This document shows, piece after piece, positions 24,991-33,100 of a stretch of DNA of 64,000 nucleotides. The notes below the pieces were generated by a model. The model saw only the letters and a list, made by a program, of their open reading frames with translations, was not told where the DNA came from and ran no database searches. This DNA is from an uncultured Monoglobus sp. (GTDB taxonomy: Bacteria; Bacillota; Clostridia; Monoglobales; Monoglobaceae), in the NCBI GenBank assembly GCA_947628795.1, contig CANRBF010000006.1:62001-126000 (forward strand). Reading direction: 5' to 3'. The number at the start of each line of letters is the position of its first letter. The first letter of the stretch is position 1. The translations under genes were made by a program, and so were the position numbers.

Positions 24991-25443
24991 ATGGCTAAAA
25001 ATAACACATGCTCCGCCGCGTGGGCGGAAGTGAAAGGGAGCGGTGATTTCCCGGACATTCACGGAACCGTGACCTTTGGGCAGATGACAAACGGCGTGCT
25101 GGTCACCGCCAAAATATGCGGTCTGCCGACCGATGACGGCTGCGGCATATTCGCGTTTCATATTCACGGCGGAGCAAGCTGCTCGGGAGACGCGGACGAC
25201 CCGTTTGCCGACGCGGGCACGCATTACAACCCGGACGAAAGTCCGCATCCGTGCCACGCCGGCGATCTGCCGCCGCTTTTCGGAAACCGGGGATACGCGT
25301 ACATGTCGGTGCTGACCGACCGATTTACAGTAAAGGAGATTATCGGAAAAGTGATAATTATTCACAGCAAGCCGGACGATTTTAAGACCCAACCGTCCGG
25401 AAACTCGGGAATAAAAATAGCCTGCGGCAAGATCCGCCGCTGA
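24991..25443 (+). CDS. Cu/Zn superoxide dismutase-like protein
   Basis: 150 residues, no signal peptide. Metal-site motifs of SodC are present in order: FHIHGGASC, THYNP, HPCHAGDLPPL and VIIHSKPDDF, giving the expected His and Asp ligands. Family members convert superoxide to oxygen and peroxide. Unlike most bacterial SodC, which are exported, this one looks cytoplasmic, a form that occurs in gut Clostridia. GGGAGG upstream supports the start. Confidence 0.85.
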   Translation: MAKNNTCSAAWAEVKGSGDFPDIHGTVTFGQMTNGVLVTAKICGLPTDDGCGIFAFHIHGGASCSGDADDPFADAGTHYNPDESPHPCHAGDLPPLFGNRGYAYMSVLTDRFTVKEIIGKVIIIHSKPDDFKTQPSGNSGIKIACGKIRR

Positions 25444-25484
25444 ATATAAAAAAGAAATCCCAACGGATTTCTTTTTTTATATTC
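25442..25484. terminator. Bidirectional terminator between SOD and HepT genes
   Basis: GAATATAAAAAAGAAATCC (25442-25460) pairs with its complement (25465-25484, one extra T), with A and T runs in the stem serving both strands. Confidence 0.85.
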
Positions 25485-25836
25485 ATTCTGTGCCGTTCTC
25501 AATGGCTTCATTACAAAATTCAAGCAAGCGCGGTATATCATTGACCACTGTTTCCCATATAATATGTTCGTCCATTTCCGCATACGCGTGAGCCATCCAA
25601 TTTCGCATACCGCGTATCATTTTCCAAGGAATTTTCTTTTGCGTTTCCTCGCGAAATTCATCGGAAAGTCCGTTTGCAAGCTCGCCGATTTGCAGTATGC
25701 ACATTGAAACGGCACTGAAATACGCCCGATCTCCGACAAACGTATCATAGTCTTTGCCGAATCTTTCAATAAATTCCGCAATATCCCTGCAATATGTTCG
25801 AATATGAAGCAGTCTTTGAAAATCACTCTTATTCAT
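25483..25836 (-). CDS. hepT: HepT-family ribonuclease toxin
   Basis: 117 residues, all-helical HEPN fold (DUF86 family). The catalytic motif Rx4-6H followed by a Tyr is seen in MRNWMAHAY. In characterised HepT/MntA pairs this toxin cleaves RNA and is silenced when MntA AMPylates the motif Tyr. Its start overlaps the mntA stop by 8 bases. Confidence 0.9.
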   Translation of the reverse strand: MNKSDFQRLLHIRTYCRDIAEFIERFGKDYDTFVGDRAYFSAVSMCILQIGELANGLSDEFREETQKKIPWKMIRGMRNWMAHAYAEMDEHIIWETVVNDIPRLLEFCNEAIENGTE

Positions 25837-26149
25837 ATATTTTTATCCTCTCCGCGTTTACGTTTTCAATAAAATACGGCGTGCGCTGTTTTGTGCTCTG
25901 CTGCTCCAAGGTATGGGAAGTAACAAGATCGATATTTTTCCCTATGCTGTCGCAAAGGTCGTTGTATAAAGCCCCCATATCAAACATACCGCGGATCTTG
26001 GAGCCGGTTCTGTCAATAAGAATATCGACGTCGCTGCTGTCCGTGGCCTCGTTTCTGGCATATGATCCGAAAACATACACGGCGTTTAGGTTATACTTTT
26101 TTGCCACAGGCGCGACGCATTTTTTTAACTCGTCAACCGTCAATACCAT
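25829..26149 (-). CDS. mntA: MntA-family nucleotidyltransferase antitoxin
   Basis: 106 residues, minimal nucleotidyltransferase. The signature GSYARNEATDSSDVDIL holds the GS and DxD metal-binding residues. By analogy it AMPylates and inactivates the HepT toxin encoded next. ATG at 26149 is preferred over the GTG at 26152 because AAGGAGGTG is better spaced. Confidence 0.9.
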   Translation of the reverse strand: MVLTVDELKKCVAPVAKKYNLNAVYVFGSYARNEATDSSDVDILIDRTGSKIRGMFDMGALYNDLCDSIGKNIDLVTSHTLEQQSTKQRTPYFIENVNAERIKIYE

Positions 26150-26189
26150 CACAGTGCACCTCCTTTATTTATCCAATAATATATACTCA

Positions 26190-27398
26190 TTATTCCTCAT
26201 CATTATGTTTGCCGAAATGTATATGGTGCTTATGCTTTTTCGGGGGCGGCTTTTCCTCGCGGGGCGGGCTGGGGATACCGGCCTTGGCCTCGCGGTACTC
26301 CATAAAGTCAATGATTATGCTGCGCCCAAGCGCGGCGATGGGCACCGCCAGGAAAATTCCGATGGTTCCGCAGAGACCGCCGCCCACAAACACCGCGAAG
26401 ATGACCCACAGCGGCTTTACCTGCAGCGAGCCCGCGAACAGCTTTGGCTGGATAAGGTTGGCGTCGAGCTGCTGAACGACTATCATTGAGATGACCGCCA
26501 CGATCGCCAGAGTCAGCGAGCCTGTGAACACGGTGATAACGCCGATGGCCGCGGTGGCTATGATCGCGCCGAAATAGGGGATCAGGTTGAACACGCCCAG
26601 CATAAGACCCAGCAGCGGCGCGTATTTGACGCCCTCGACCGTCATAACCAAAAAGCCGAGCACAAAGATTATCACCGCGTCGACCAGCATGCAATAGATA
26701 TACTTGTTGGCGAACTCGTTTATGCGGCGCAGATATTTTACCACAAACGAGCGTGTCTTTTCTTTGAATATGTCCCGCGACAGGCGCGCCAGTCCGCGTT
26801 TTAAGTTCGCGCGGTCAAGCAGCATGTAGATCGAGACGATAAGGCCCATAAACACGTGCACAACGCCCGAACCGAAGTTTATGACGCCCTGGGCGTAGCG
26901 GTTCATGTTGGCCAGATCGAAAAACTTTAAAAGCTGCTGCACCGAAAAATACTCGTTCTCAAACAATTGCGACAGCGTGTTCTCTCCGAGCGTGACGCCC
27001 AAATCGAGGGAGTTGAACCAGTTCACAAACTCGCCTATAAGCTCGGGCAGGTTGTTATAGAAATCGATCAGGTTCGACACGATAGCGGGCACGATCGCCA
27101 CAAGCACCAGAACGATCAGCAGGATAAACGCCGCGTATATCGTCACGACCGCGATAGGGCGGCGGTGCTCCTTGAGCCATTTGTTTCCGCGCTTTTCCAG
27201 AAATTTTTCAATAAAGCGGCAGGGCGCCATAAGTATGTACGCTATGACAAAGCCGATTATAAACGGCCGCACCAGCGTCACCAAACCGCCCAGCCACTTA
27301 AAGATCGTGCCGATATTGTCAAAGGTCTTGTATACCGCGATGACCGCCACCGCGAACACAAACAATCCCAAATATTTAGATACGTCTTTCCATTTCAT
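26190..27398 (-). CDS. AI-2E transporter-family membrane protein
   Basis: 402 residues with seven to eight membrane segments and the family pattern (GLIVSIYMLLDR, LGLMLGVFNLIPYFGAIIA). The family includes AI-2 exporters and Na+/H+ antiporters, so the cargo cannot be fixed. A His/Lys-rich tail (HKHHIHFGKH) ends the protein and might bind metal. The ATG at 27398 has a G-run upstream; the longer frame is coded by a dispersed repeat and is not real. Confidence 0.85.
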   Translation of the reverse strand: MKWKDVSKYLGLFVFAVAVIAVYKTFDNIGTIFKWLGGLVTLVRPFIIGFVIAYILMAPCRFIEKFLEKRGNKWLKEHRRPIAVVTIYAAFILLIVLVLVAIVPAIVSNLIDFYNNLPELIGEFVNWFNSLDLGVTLGENTLSQLFENEYFSVQQLLKFFDLANMNRYAQGVINFGSGVVHVFMGLIVSIYMLLDRANLKRGLARLSRDIFKEKTRSFVVKYLRRINEFANKYIYCMLVDAVIIFVLGFLVMTVEGVKYAPLLGLMLGVFNLIPYFGAIIATAAIGVITVFTGSLTLAIVAVISMIVVQQLDANLIQPKLFAGSLQVKPLWVIFAVFVGGGLCGTIGIFLAVPIAALGRSIIIDFMEYREAKAGIPSPPREEKPPPKKHKHHIHFGKHNDEE

Positions 27399-27409
27399 AA
27401 TATGATTCC

Positions 27410-27452
27410 CCCCCTCAGCCGCCTTCGGCGACAGCTCCCCCAAGGGGAGCCG
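27410..27452. repeat. Dispersed palindromic repeat unit
   Basis: CCCCTCAGCCGCC, short hairpin, GACAGCTCCCCCAAGGGG: a single unit of the CCCCAAGGGG family just upstream of the permease start. Confidence 0.7.
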
Positions 27453-27627
27453 ATATAAGTTTAATCATTATTTTTATGTTACCATATTTTATCAAATAAG
27501 TAAATACCGAATTTTTAAAATCCGGCGGGAAAACCGCGCTTTTTTCGACATTTCTGCCCGAAATCCAAATCCGCTCAAACTCGGCAAAAAAATTTTCAAA
27601 ATTTTTGTAATTTTTTTATAAAAACAT

Positions 27628-27656
27628 TTGAAATTAATTTAATCTTATGTTATACT
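27628..27656 (+). promoter_or_regulatory. Sigma-A promoter of the PFOR gene
   Basis: TTGAAA (27628-27633), 17-bp spacer, TATACT (27651-27656). The transcript would carry a 105-base leader. Confidence 0.82.
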
Positions 27657-27662
27657 CATAAA

Positions 27663-27715
27663 GAGGTATGGTGCGCCTCGGATTTTGCTGTGCTTGAGAG
27701 CGCAAAATACCTGTA
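27663..27715 (+). promoter_or_regulatory. Hairpin in the PFOR 5' leader
   Basis: AGGTAT near the RNA start can pair with ATACCT, and GATTTTGC with GCAAAAT inside it, forming one branched hairpin. No T-run follows, so it may act on RNA stability. No known riboswitch was recognised. Confidence 0.4.
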
Positions 27716-27767
27716 AAATTCACAAAAAATAACAATATATTATAATCCCCAAAGGAGGACAAAAACA

Positions 27768-30700
27768 ATGGCTAAATTTAAGACCATGGATGGTAACTGC
27801 GCTGCCGCTCACGTTGCGTACGCGTTCACGGAAGTTGCGGCTATCTATCCTATCACGCCTTCCTCGCCGATGGCCGAGTACGTTGACGAGTGGAGCGCGC
27901 AGGGCCAAAAGAACATTTTTGGCGAGACAGTAGAGTTGGTTGAGATGCAGTCCGAGGCGGGCGCGGCAGGCGCCGTTCACGGCTCGCTTCAGGCGGGCGC
28001 TCTGACCACAACATTCACAGCGTCGCAGGGTCTGCTTCTTATGATCCCGAACATGTACAAGATCGCCGGCGAGCTTCTGCCGACGGTATTCCACGTAAGC
28101 GCGAGAGCTATCGCGGCTCACGCTCTTAACATCTTCGGCGACCATCAGGACGTTATGGCCTGCCGTCAGACAGGTTTCGCGATGCTGGCTTCGGGCAGCG
28201 TTCAGGAAGTTATGGACCTGGGCGGCGTTGCTCATCTGGCAGCGATCAAGGGCAGAGTTCCTTTCCTGCACTTCTTTGACGGTTTCAGAACCTCTCACGA
28301 GATCCAGAAGATCGAGGTCATGGACTATGAGGACCTCAAGAAGCTGGTTGATTGGGACGCTGTAAAGGCATTCAAGGACAACGCTCTGAACCCCGAGCAT
28401 CCCGTGCTCAGAGGTACCGCGCAGAACGGCGATATCTACTTCCAGGGCAGAGAGGCCTCGAACAAGTTCTATGACGATATCCCCGACATCGTTAACGAGT
28501 ACATGCAGGAGATCTCCAAGATCACAGGCAGAGAATACAAGCCCTTCAACTACTACGGCGCGCCCGACGCGACCAAGGTTATCATCGCTATGGGCAGCGT
28601 TTGCCAGGCGGCCGAAGAGACTGTTGACTACCTGATCTCAAAGGGCGAGAAGGTCGGCGTTCTGAACGTTCATCTGTACAGACCTTTCTCGGCCAAGTAT
28701 TTCTTCGACGCTATCCCCGAGACGGTTGAAAAGATCGCTGTTCTCGACAGAACAAAGGAGCCCGGCTCACTGGGCGAGCCTCTGTTCCTCGACATCTGCA
28801 ACGTTTACAAAGACTGCGAGAACGCTCCCAAGATCGTTGGCGGACGTTACGGCCTGGGTTCAAAGGACACCACGCCCACGCAGCTCGTTGCGGTATTTGA
28901 CAATTTGGACGCAGACGAGCCCAAAACAAACTTCACGATAGGTATCGTGGACGACGTTACAGGCCTGTCGCTGCCTCTCGGCGAGACAGTCAACTGCGCA
29001 CCCGAAGGCACCACGCGCTGCAAGTTCTGGGGCTTCGGAAGCGACGGTACTGTCGGCGCCAACAAGGACGCCATCAAGATCATCGGCGACAACACCGATC
29101 TCTATGCTCAGGCGTACTTTGATTACGACTCCAAGAAGTCGGGCGGCGTGACGATGTCTCACTTGAGATTCGGCAAAAAGCCCATCAAGTCCACATATCT
29201 GCTTGACGAGGCCGATTACATAGCCTGCCACAAGCCCGCGTATGTTCATCAGTATGACATACTCGAGGGTCTCCGCGAGGGCGGAACATTCCTGCTCAAC
29301 TGCGTATGGTCGGACGAGGAGCTCGACAAGAACCTGCCCGCCAACGTTAAGAAGTATATCGCCGAGAAGAACATCAACTTCTACACCATCAACGCCGTTG
29401 ACGTTGCTGTAAAAGTAGGCCTCGGCCCCACAAGAATCAACATGGTTACACAGAGCGCGTTCTTCAAACTCTCGAACGTTATCCCGTTTGACGAGGCTGT
29501 CGGCTACATCAAGGCCGCCATAAAGCACACCTACGGCAGAAAGGGCGACGAGATCGTTAAGATGAACTGCGACGCGGTTGACGGCGCTATCGACGCTCTG
29601 CACAAGGTCGACGTTCCCGCCTCATGGAAAGACGTGACAGACGCTCCCGCGGCCGACACCGGCAGACCCGAGTTCGTTACAAAGGTCGTTGATCCGGTCA
29701 ACGCTCAGCGCGGCAACAAGCTGCCCGTCAGCACATTCGCGGGCCGCGAGGACGGCACATTCGAGACAGGCACATCACGCTACGAGAAGCGCGGCGTTGC
29801 CGTTCTGGTTCCCGAGTGGGATGTTACAAAGTGCATCCAGTGTAACCAGTGCTCGGCCGTATGTCCCCACGCCGCTATCCGTCCCGTTCTGCTCACAGAC
29901 GAGGAAGCGGCCGCGGCTCCGGAAGGATTCGCCACAAAGCCCGCTATGGGTCCCGAGCTCAAGGGTCTCAAGTTCAGAATGCAGGTATCTCCGCTTGACT
30001 GCTTAGGCTGCGGAGTTTGCGCGAATGTTTGCCCGGAGAAAGTACACGCTCTCGACATGAAGCCCATTGACGACGTTCTGGCCAAGGGCGAAGCCGCCAA
30101 CTGGGATTACGGAATGTCCGTTCCCAACAAGGCTAATTTGGTTGACAAGACAAAGAGCATCAAGAACTCTCAGTTCGCAATGCCTTATCTCGAGTTCTCG
30201 GGCGCATGCGCAGGCTGCGGCGAGACGCCTTATATCAAGCTGATCACTCAGCTGTTCGGCGACAGAATGATGGTTGCCAACGCTACCGGATGTACTTCTA
30301 TCTGGGGCGGCTCGGCTCCCTCGATGCCTTACTGCAAGGACGAGAACGGCAGAGGTCCCGCATGGGCCAACTCGCTGTTTGAGGACAACGCGGAGTACGG
30401 TCTCGGTATGGTTGTTGCCAACAAGAAGATCAGAGAGACTCTGGCAAACAGAATGAACGAGGCTATGGACGCTGTTGATCCCAAGCTGGCCGACGCCTTT
30501 AAGGCATGGATCGCCGGCAAGGACGACACCGAGGCTTCAAAGGCCGCCGCTAAGGATATTGAGGCGCTGATCAAAGACGCCGACATGTCCAATCCCGCGA
30601 TCAAGGATATCGCTGACAGAACCGACTTCCTGGTTAAGCGTTCGCAGTGGGTATTCGGCGGAGACGGCTGGGCTTATGACATCGGTTACGGCGGACTTGA

Positions 30701-31301
30701 CCACGTTATCGCCGCCGACATGGACATCAACCTGTTCGTTGTTGACACAGAGGTTTACTCCAACACCGGCGGTCAGGCTTCAAAGGCCACCCCCACAGCC
30801 GCTATCGCTCAGTTCGCGGCATCCGGTAAGAGAGTTAAGAAAAAGGATCTCGGCATGATCGCCACGACCTACGGCTATGTATACGTTGCTCAGATAGCTC
30901 TGGGCGCCAACATGCAGCAGGCTCTGACGGCTATCAAAGAGGCCGAGGCTTATCCCGGACCGTCACTGGTGATCGCCTACGCTCCGTGTATCAACCACGG
31001 AATCAAGGCTCGCGGCGGCATGGGCAACTCGATCGCCGAGGAGAAGAAGGCCGTAGACGCCGGTTACTGGCATCTGTGGAGATACAATCCGCAGGCTCCC
31101 GAAGGCACAAATCCGTTCACGCTCGACTCCAAGCCGCCTCAGGGCAGCATCCAGGAGTTCATGAAGGGCGAGAACAGATATCTGCAGCTCCTCAGAGCTT
31201 TCCCGGACGAGGCTCCCGGACTGTTCGACAAGGCCGAAAAAGACCTTACCGACAGATACAAGACCTATCTCAGAAAGGCCGCGGAGGATTACTCCGAATA
31301 A
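27768..31301 (+). CDS. nifJ: Pyruvate:ferredoxin (flavodoxin) oxidoreductase
   Basis: Converts pyruvate and CoA to acetyl-CoA, CO2 and reduced ferredoxin, the central oxidative step of anaerobic fermentation. 1177 residues, the full single-chain form: domain I (AIYPITPSSPMAEY), domain II and the CoA region, two [4Fe-4S] motifs (CIQCNQCSAVCP near 689 and CLGCGVCANVCP near 745), then the proximal cluster and TPP domain (GACAGCGETPY, TGCTSIWGGSAPS). GGAGG precedes the ATG. Codon use is clearly biased, as in strongly expressed genes. Monocistronic, between its own promoter and terminator. Confidence 0.98.
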   Translation: MAKFKTMDGNCAAAHVAYAFTEVAAIYPITPSSPMAEYVDEWSAQGQKNIFGETVELVEMQSEAGAAGAVHGSLQAGALTTTFTASQGLLLMIPNMYKIAGELLPTVFHVSARAIAAHALNIFGDHQDVMACRQTGFAMLASGSVQEVMDLGGVAHLAAIKGRVPFLHFFDGFRTSHEIQKIEVMDYEDLKKLVDWDAVKAFKDNALNPEHPVLRGTAQNGDIYFQGREASNKFYDDIPDIVNEYMQEISKITGREYKPFNYYGAPDATKVIIAMGSVCQAAEETVDYLISKGEKVGVLNVHLYRPFSAKYFFDAIPETVEKIAVLDRTKEPGSLGEPLFLDICNVYKDCENAPKIVGGRYGLGSKDTTPTQLVAVFDNLDADEPKTNFTIGIVDDVTGLSLPLGETVNCAPEGTTRCKFWGFGSDGTVGANKDAIKIIGDNTDLYAQAYFDYDSKKSGGVTMSHLRFGKKPIKSTYLLDEADYIACHKPAYVHQYDILEGLREGGTFLLNCVWSDEELDKNLPANVKKYIAEKNINFYTINAVDVAVKVGLGPTRINMVTQSAFFKLSNVIPFDEAVGYIKAAIKHTYGRKGDEIVKMNCDAVDGAIDALHKVDVPASWKDVTDAPAADTGRPEFVTKVVDPVNAQRGNKLPVSTFAGREDGTFETGTSRYEKRGVAVLVPEWDVTKCIQCNQCSAVCPHAAIRPVLLTDEEAAAAPEGFATKPAMGPELKGLKFRMQVSPLDCLGCGVCANVCPEKVHALDMKPIDDVLAKGEAANWDYGMSVPNKANLVDKTKSIKNSQFAMPYLEFSGACAGCGETPYIKLITQLFGDRMMVANATGCTSIWGGSAPSMPYCKDENGRGPAWANSLFEDNAEYGLGMVVANKKIRETLANRMNEAMDAVDPKLADAFKAWIAGKDDTEASKAAAKDIEALIKDADMSNPAIKDIADRTDFLVKRSQWVFGGDGWAYDIGYGGLDHVIAADMDINLFVVDTEVYSNTGGQASKATPTAAIAQFAASGKRVKKKDLGMIATTYGYVYVAQIALGANMQQALTAIKEAEAYPGPSLVIAYAPCINHGIKARGGMGNSIAEEKKAVDAGYWHLWRYNPQAPEGTNPFTLDSKPPQGSIQEFMKGENRYLQLLRAFPDEAPGLFDKAEKDLTDRYKTYLRKAAEDYSE

Positions 31302-31311
31302 TGCAAAACTC

Positions 31312-31341
31312 AAGGGCTGCCTTCGGGCAGCCCTTTTTGTT
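31312..31341 (+). terminator. PFOR terminator
   Basis: AGGGCTGCC, TTCG loop, GGCAGCCCT, then TTTTGTT. Confidence 0.93.
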
Positions 31342-32776
31342 AACTGTAGTATTTTTGGTTTTTGCTTTTCGGCTTTTCGGGGAGCGTCATTTTAAGTTTC
31401 CCCCGATCAACCAACGGCCGTACTGTCATTCTCATAAGATACGCTATGGATATCATACCCTTAAACCGCTGTTCAAGCTCGGCGCGGCTCCTGGGCTTTT
31501 TGCAAAACTCAAGAACTTCCGCCTCATAGGGGACCCGTGTTTCTGACTCGGTCGTTTCGACTTCGACCCTGTTATACAAAGTAGCTCTGAAAACGCCGCG
31601 GTCATTTTCAAAAAGCGGCTCGGGCAGCATAAATTCCTTCATCGCGTTCCTGATAGTCGGTATGCCGCTGAATCTGTTCTCGGTCTGCTCCATGACCTCC
31701 ATAGCGTTGGCGATCGCGGGATTTCTGGTATCGGCGGACATCTCACCCAATCTGTCGAGAGTCATCCTTCCGTACAGTCCGCCCGGGTTTTCGATCATAA
31801 ACCTGTCGCTGTACATTTCTATAACGATAGGCGAATTTTCGGTGTGAACACTGTAATCCCTGTGTATCAGCGCGTTTAAGATAAGCTCCCTGAGCGCGAC
31901 AACGGGATACTCGGTTCTGTCGGCCCGCTTACCCGTGTTCGGTTCGATGATAGTCCGCGTTTTCATGTTCCTGCGAACAAAGCTCACAGCCGCGTCAAGC
32001 ATTTGCGGAATGTTTCCCTCAAGCCTCGCGTTGTCAATGAACCGCTCGCCGACCGAGCCCGATGCGCTTTTTTGAGTTCCGGGCACAACCACCGCGGCGA
32101 TCGAAAGCTGCGGAAAAAACGCCTGCGGATAATCGCAAAACAGCATTATCGCCGCCAGCGTCGGCTTTCCCGATACCTCGAGACTTTGGAGCCGCATCAG
32201 CTTTTTTTCGGGAAGCTCGGCCAGATTGGGCTTTTTCTCCCTCAAGATAGTCATATATCTGTCGAACGACTCGGACTCAAGATCTTCTCCCTCCGCGTTA
32301 AAATCGGTCCGAAGCTCATCGCGGATCGACCTTTTAAACGCCTCGTAGCTGTAAACCTCATACTCGTTCATTTTGCGGTCGCCGTCGCCGACTCTGATGT
32401 ACGAGCCTTTCATGCGCCCCACTCCGCCGTAAAAACACGGCTTTTCAAAATTATCTATTTCCTGTATTTCGGCGCAAACGACAAGCTTGTCGCCAAACCT
32501 AGCCGTAGTGCATAGGGGCCGCACCTGCGGGACCATCTGAAGGCTCTGCTCCATTATCTTCTTTTGCAGATCATCGGCGCTGTACACTCCGCAGATCTCA
32601 TAATTTTCGTCGATCCCGAAAACAATTTTTCCTCCGCCGCTTTGATTGGAAAAAGCGGATAATGTGTCAATAATTTTCGGGCAGCCTTCTTTTGCCGCCT
32701 TTACCTCAATATAATTATTCTCGCATTTTTGCTTTAATATCTCGGCGACAAGATCTTTTAACTCGTTTTCAACCAT
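31340..32776 (-). CDS. AlbA_2 (Schlafen-type) domain ATP-binding regulator
   Basis: 478 residues, COG2865 type. The N-terminal AlbA_2 domain (about 10-130; YIEVKAAKEGCPKIIDTLSAF, GGGKIVFGIDE) is followed by a RecG-type ATP-binding C-terminal part (about 270-420; LRELILNALIHRDYSV, IVIEMYSDRFMIENPGGLYG) and a winged-helix tail. Such proteins are usually described as putative transcriptional regulators; the target is unknown. GGAGGTGA precedes the ATG. The phased repeat array just upstream of its promoter could be its own binding site. Confidence 0.82.
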   Translation of the reverse strand: MVENELKDLVAEILKQKCENNYIEVKAAKEGCPKIIDTLSAFSNQSGGGKIVFGIDENYEICGVYSADDLQKKIMEQSLQMVPQVRPLCTTARFGDKLVVCAEIQEIDNFEKPCFYGGVGRMKGSYIRVGDGDRKMNEYEVYSYEAFKRSIRDELRTDFNAEGEDLESESFDRYMTILREKKPNLAELPEKKLMRLQSLEVSGKPTLAAIMLFCDYPQAFFPQLSIAAVVVPGTQKSASGSVGERFIDNARLEGNIPQMLDAAVSFVRRNMKTRTIIEPNTGKRADRTEYPVVALRELILNALIHRDYSVHTENSPIVIEMYSDRFMIENPGGLYGRMTLDRLGEMSADTRNPAIANAMEVMEQTENRFSGIPTIRNAMKEFMLPEPLFENDRGVFRATLYNRVEVETTESETRVPYEAEVLEFCKKPRSRAELEQRFKGMISIAYLMRMTVRPLVDRGKLKMTLPEKPKSKNQKYYS

Positions 32777-32800
32777 CGGATCACCTCCTCGTTTTATTTA

Positions 32801-32829
32801 ATTATACATATTTTAGGCGAAAAAGTCAA
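32801..32829 (-). promoter_or_regulatory. Promoter of the AlbA_2 gene
   Basis: On the minus strand TTGACT (32824-32829), 17-bp spacer, TATAAT (32801-32806). Confidence 0.85.
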
Positions 32830-32832
32830 GAA

Positions 32833-32964
32833 TTATTCTTCTAATTTTCTTCTAATTTTATCTAATTTTCTTCTAATTTTATAATTTTTCTTCTAAATTC
32901 ATCTTATTTTCTCATAAATTCATCTAAATTCTTCTAATTTTCTTCTAAATTCTTCTAAAATATA
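32833..32964. repeat. Phased AT-rich TTCTAA repeat array
   Basis: TTCTAA occurs at 32839, 32850, 32871, 32891, 32932, 32943 and 32953, with ATCTAA variants near 32860 and 32922. Spacings are 10-11 bp or near multiples, so the units lie on one face of the helix. The array sits between the divergent AlbA_2 and pectate lyase promoters. Confidence 0.75.
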
Positions 32965-33036
32965 ATCTTTCACCTAATTTAAAAATTATTGTGTTTTAAA
33001 ATAAAAACAATCGTATGCCGAGACGCGTATTGGTTA

Positions 33037-33065
33037 TTGACTAAATAACAAAAATGCGGTATAAT
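33037..33065 (+). promoter_or_regulatory. Promoter of the pectate lyase gene
   Basis: TTGACT (33037-33042), 17-bp spacer, TATAAT (33060-33065). Confidence 0.88.
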
Positions 33066-33100
33066 ATACACATATTATTTTCGCAAAAAGAGGGATGTTT

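Noticed and set aside
27399-27443. Fifteen extra N-terminal residues on the AI-2E-type permease
   Set aside because: Encoded by a dispersed palindromic repeat; the ATG at 27398 is the natural start.
32833-32964. CRISPR array
   Set aside because: Units are 10-11 bp with no unique spacers of 25-40 bp and no cas genes.
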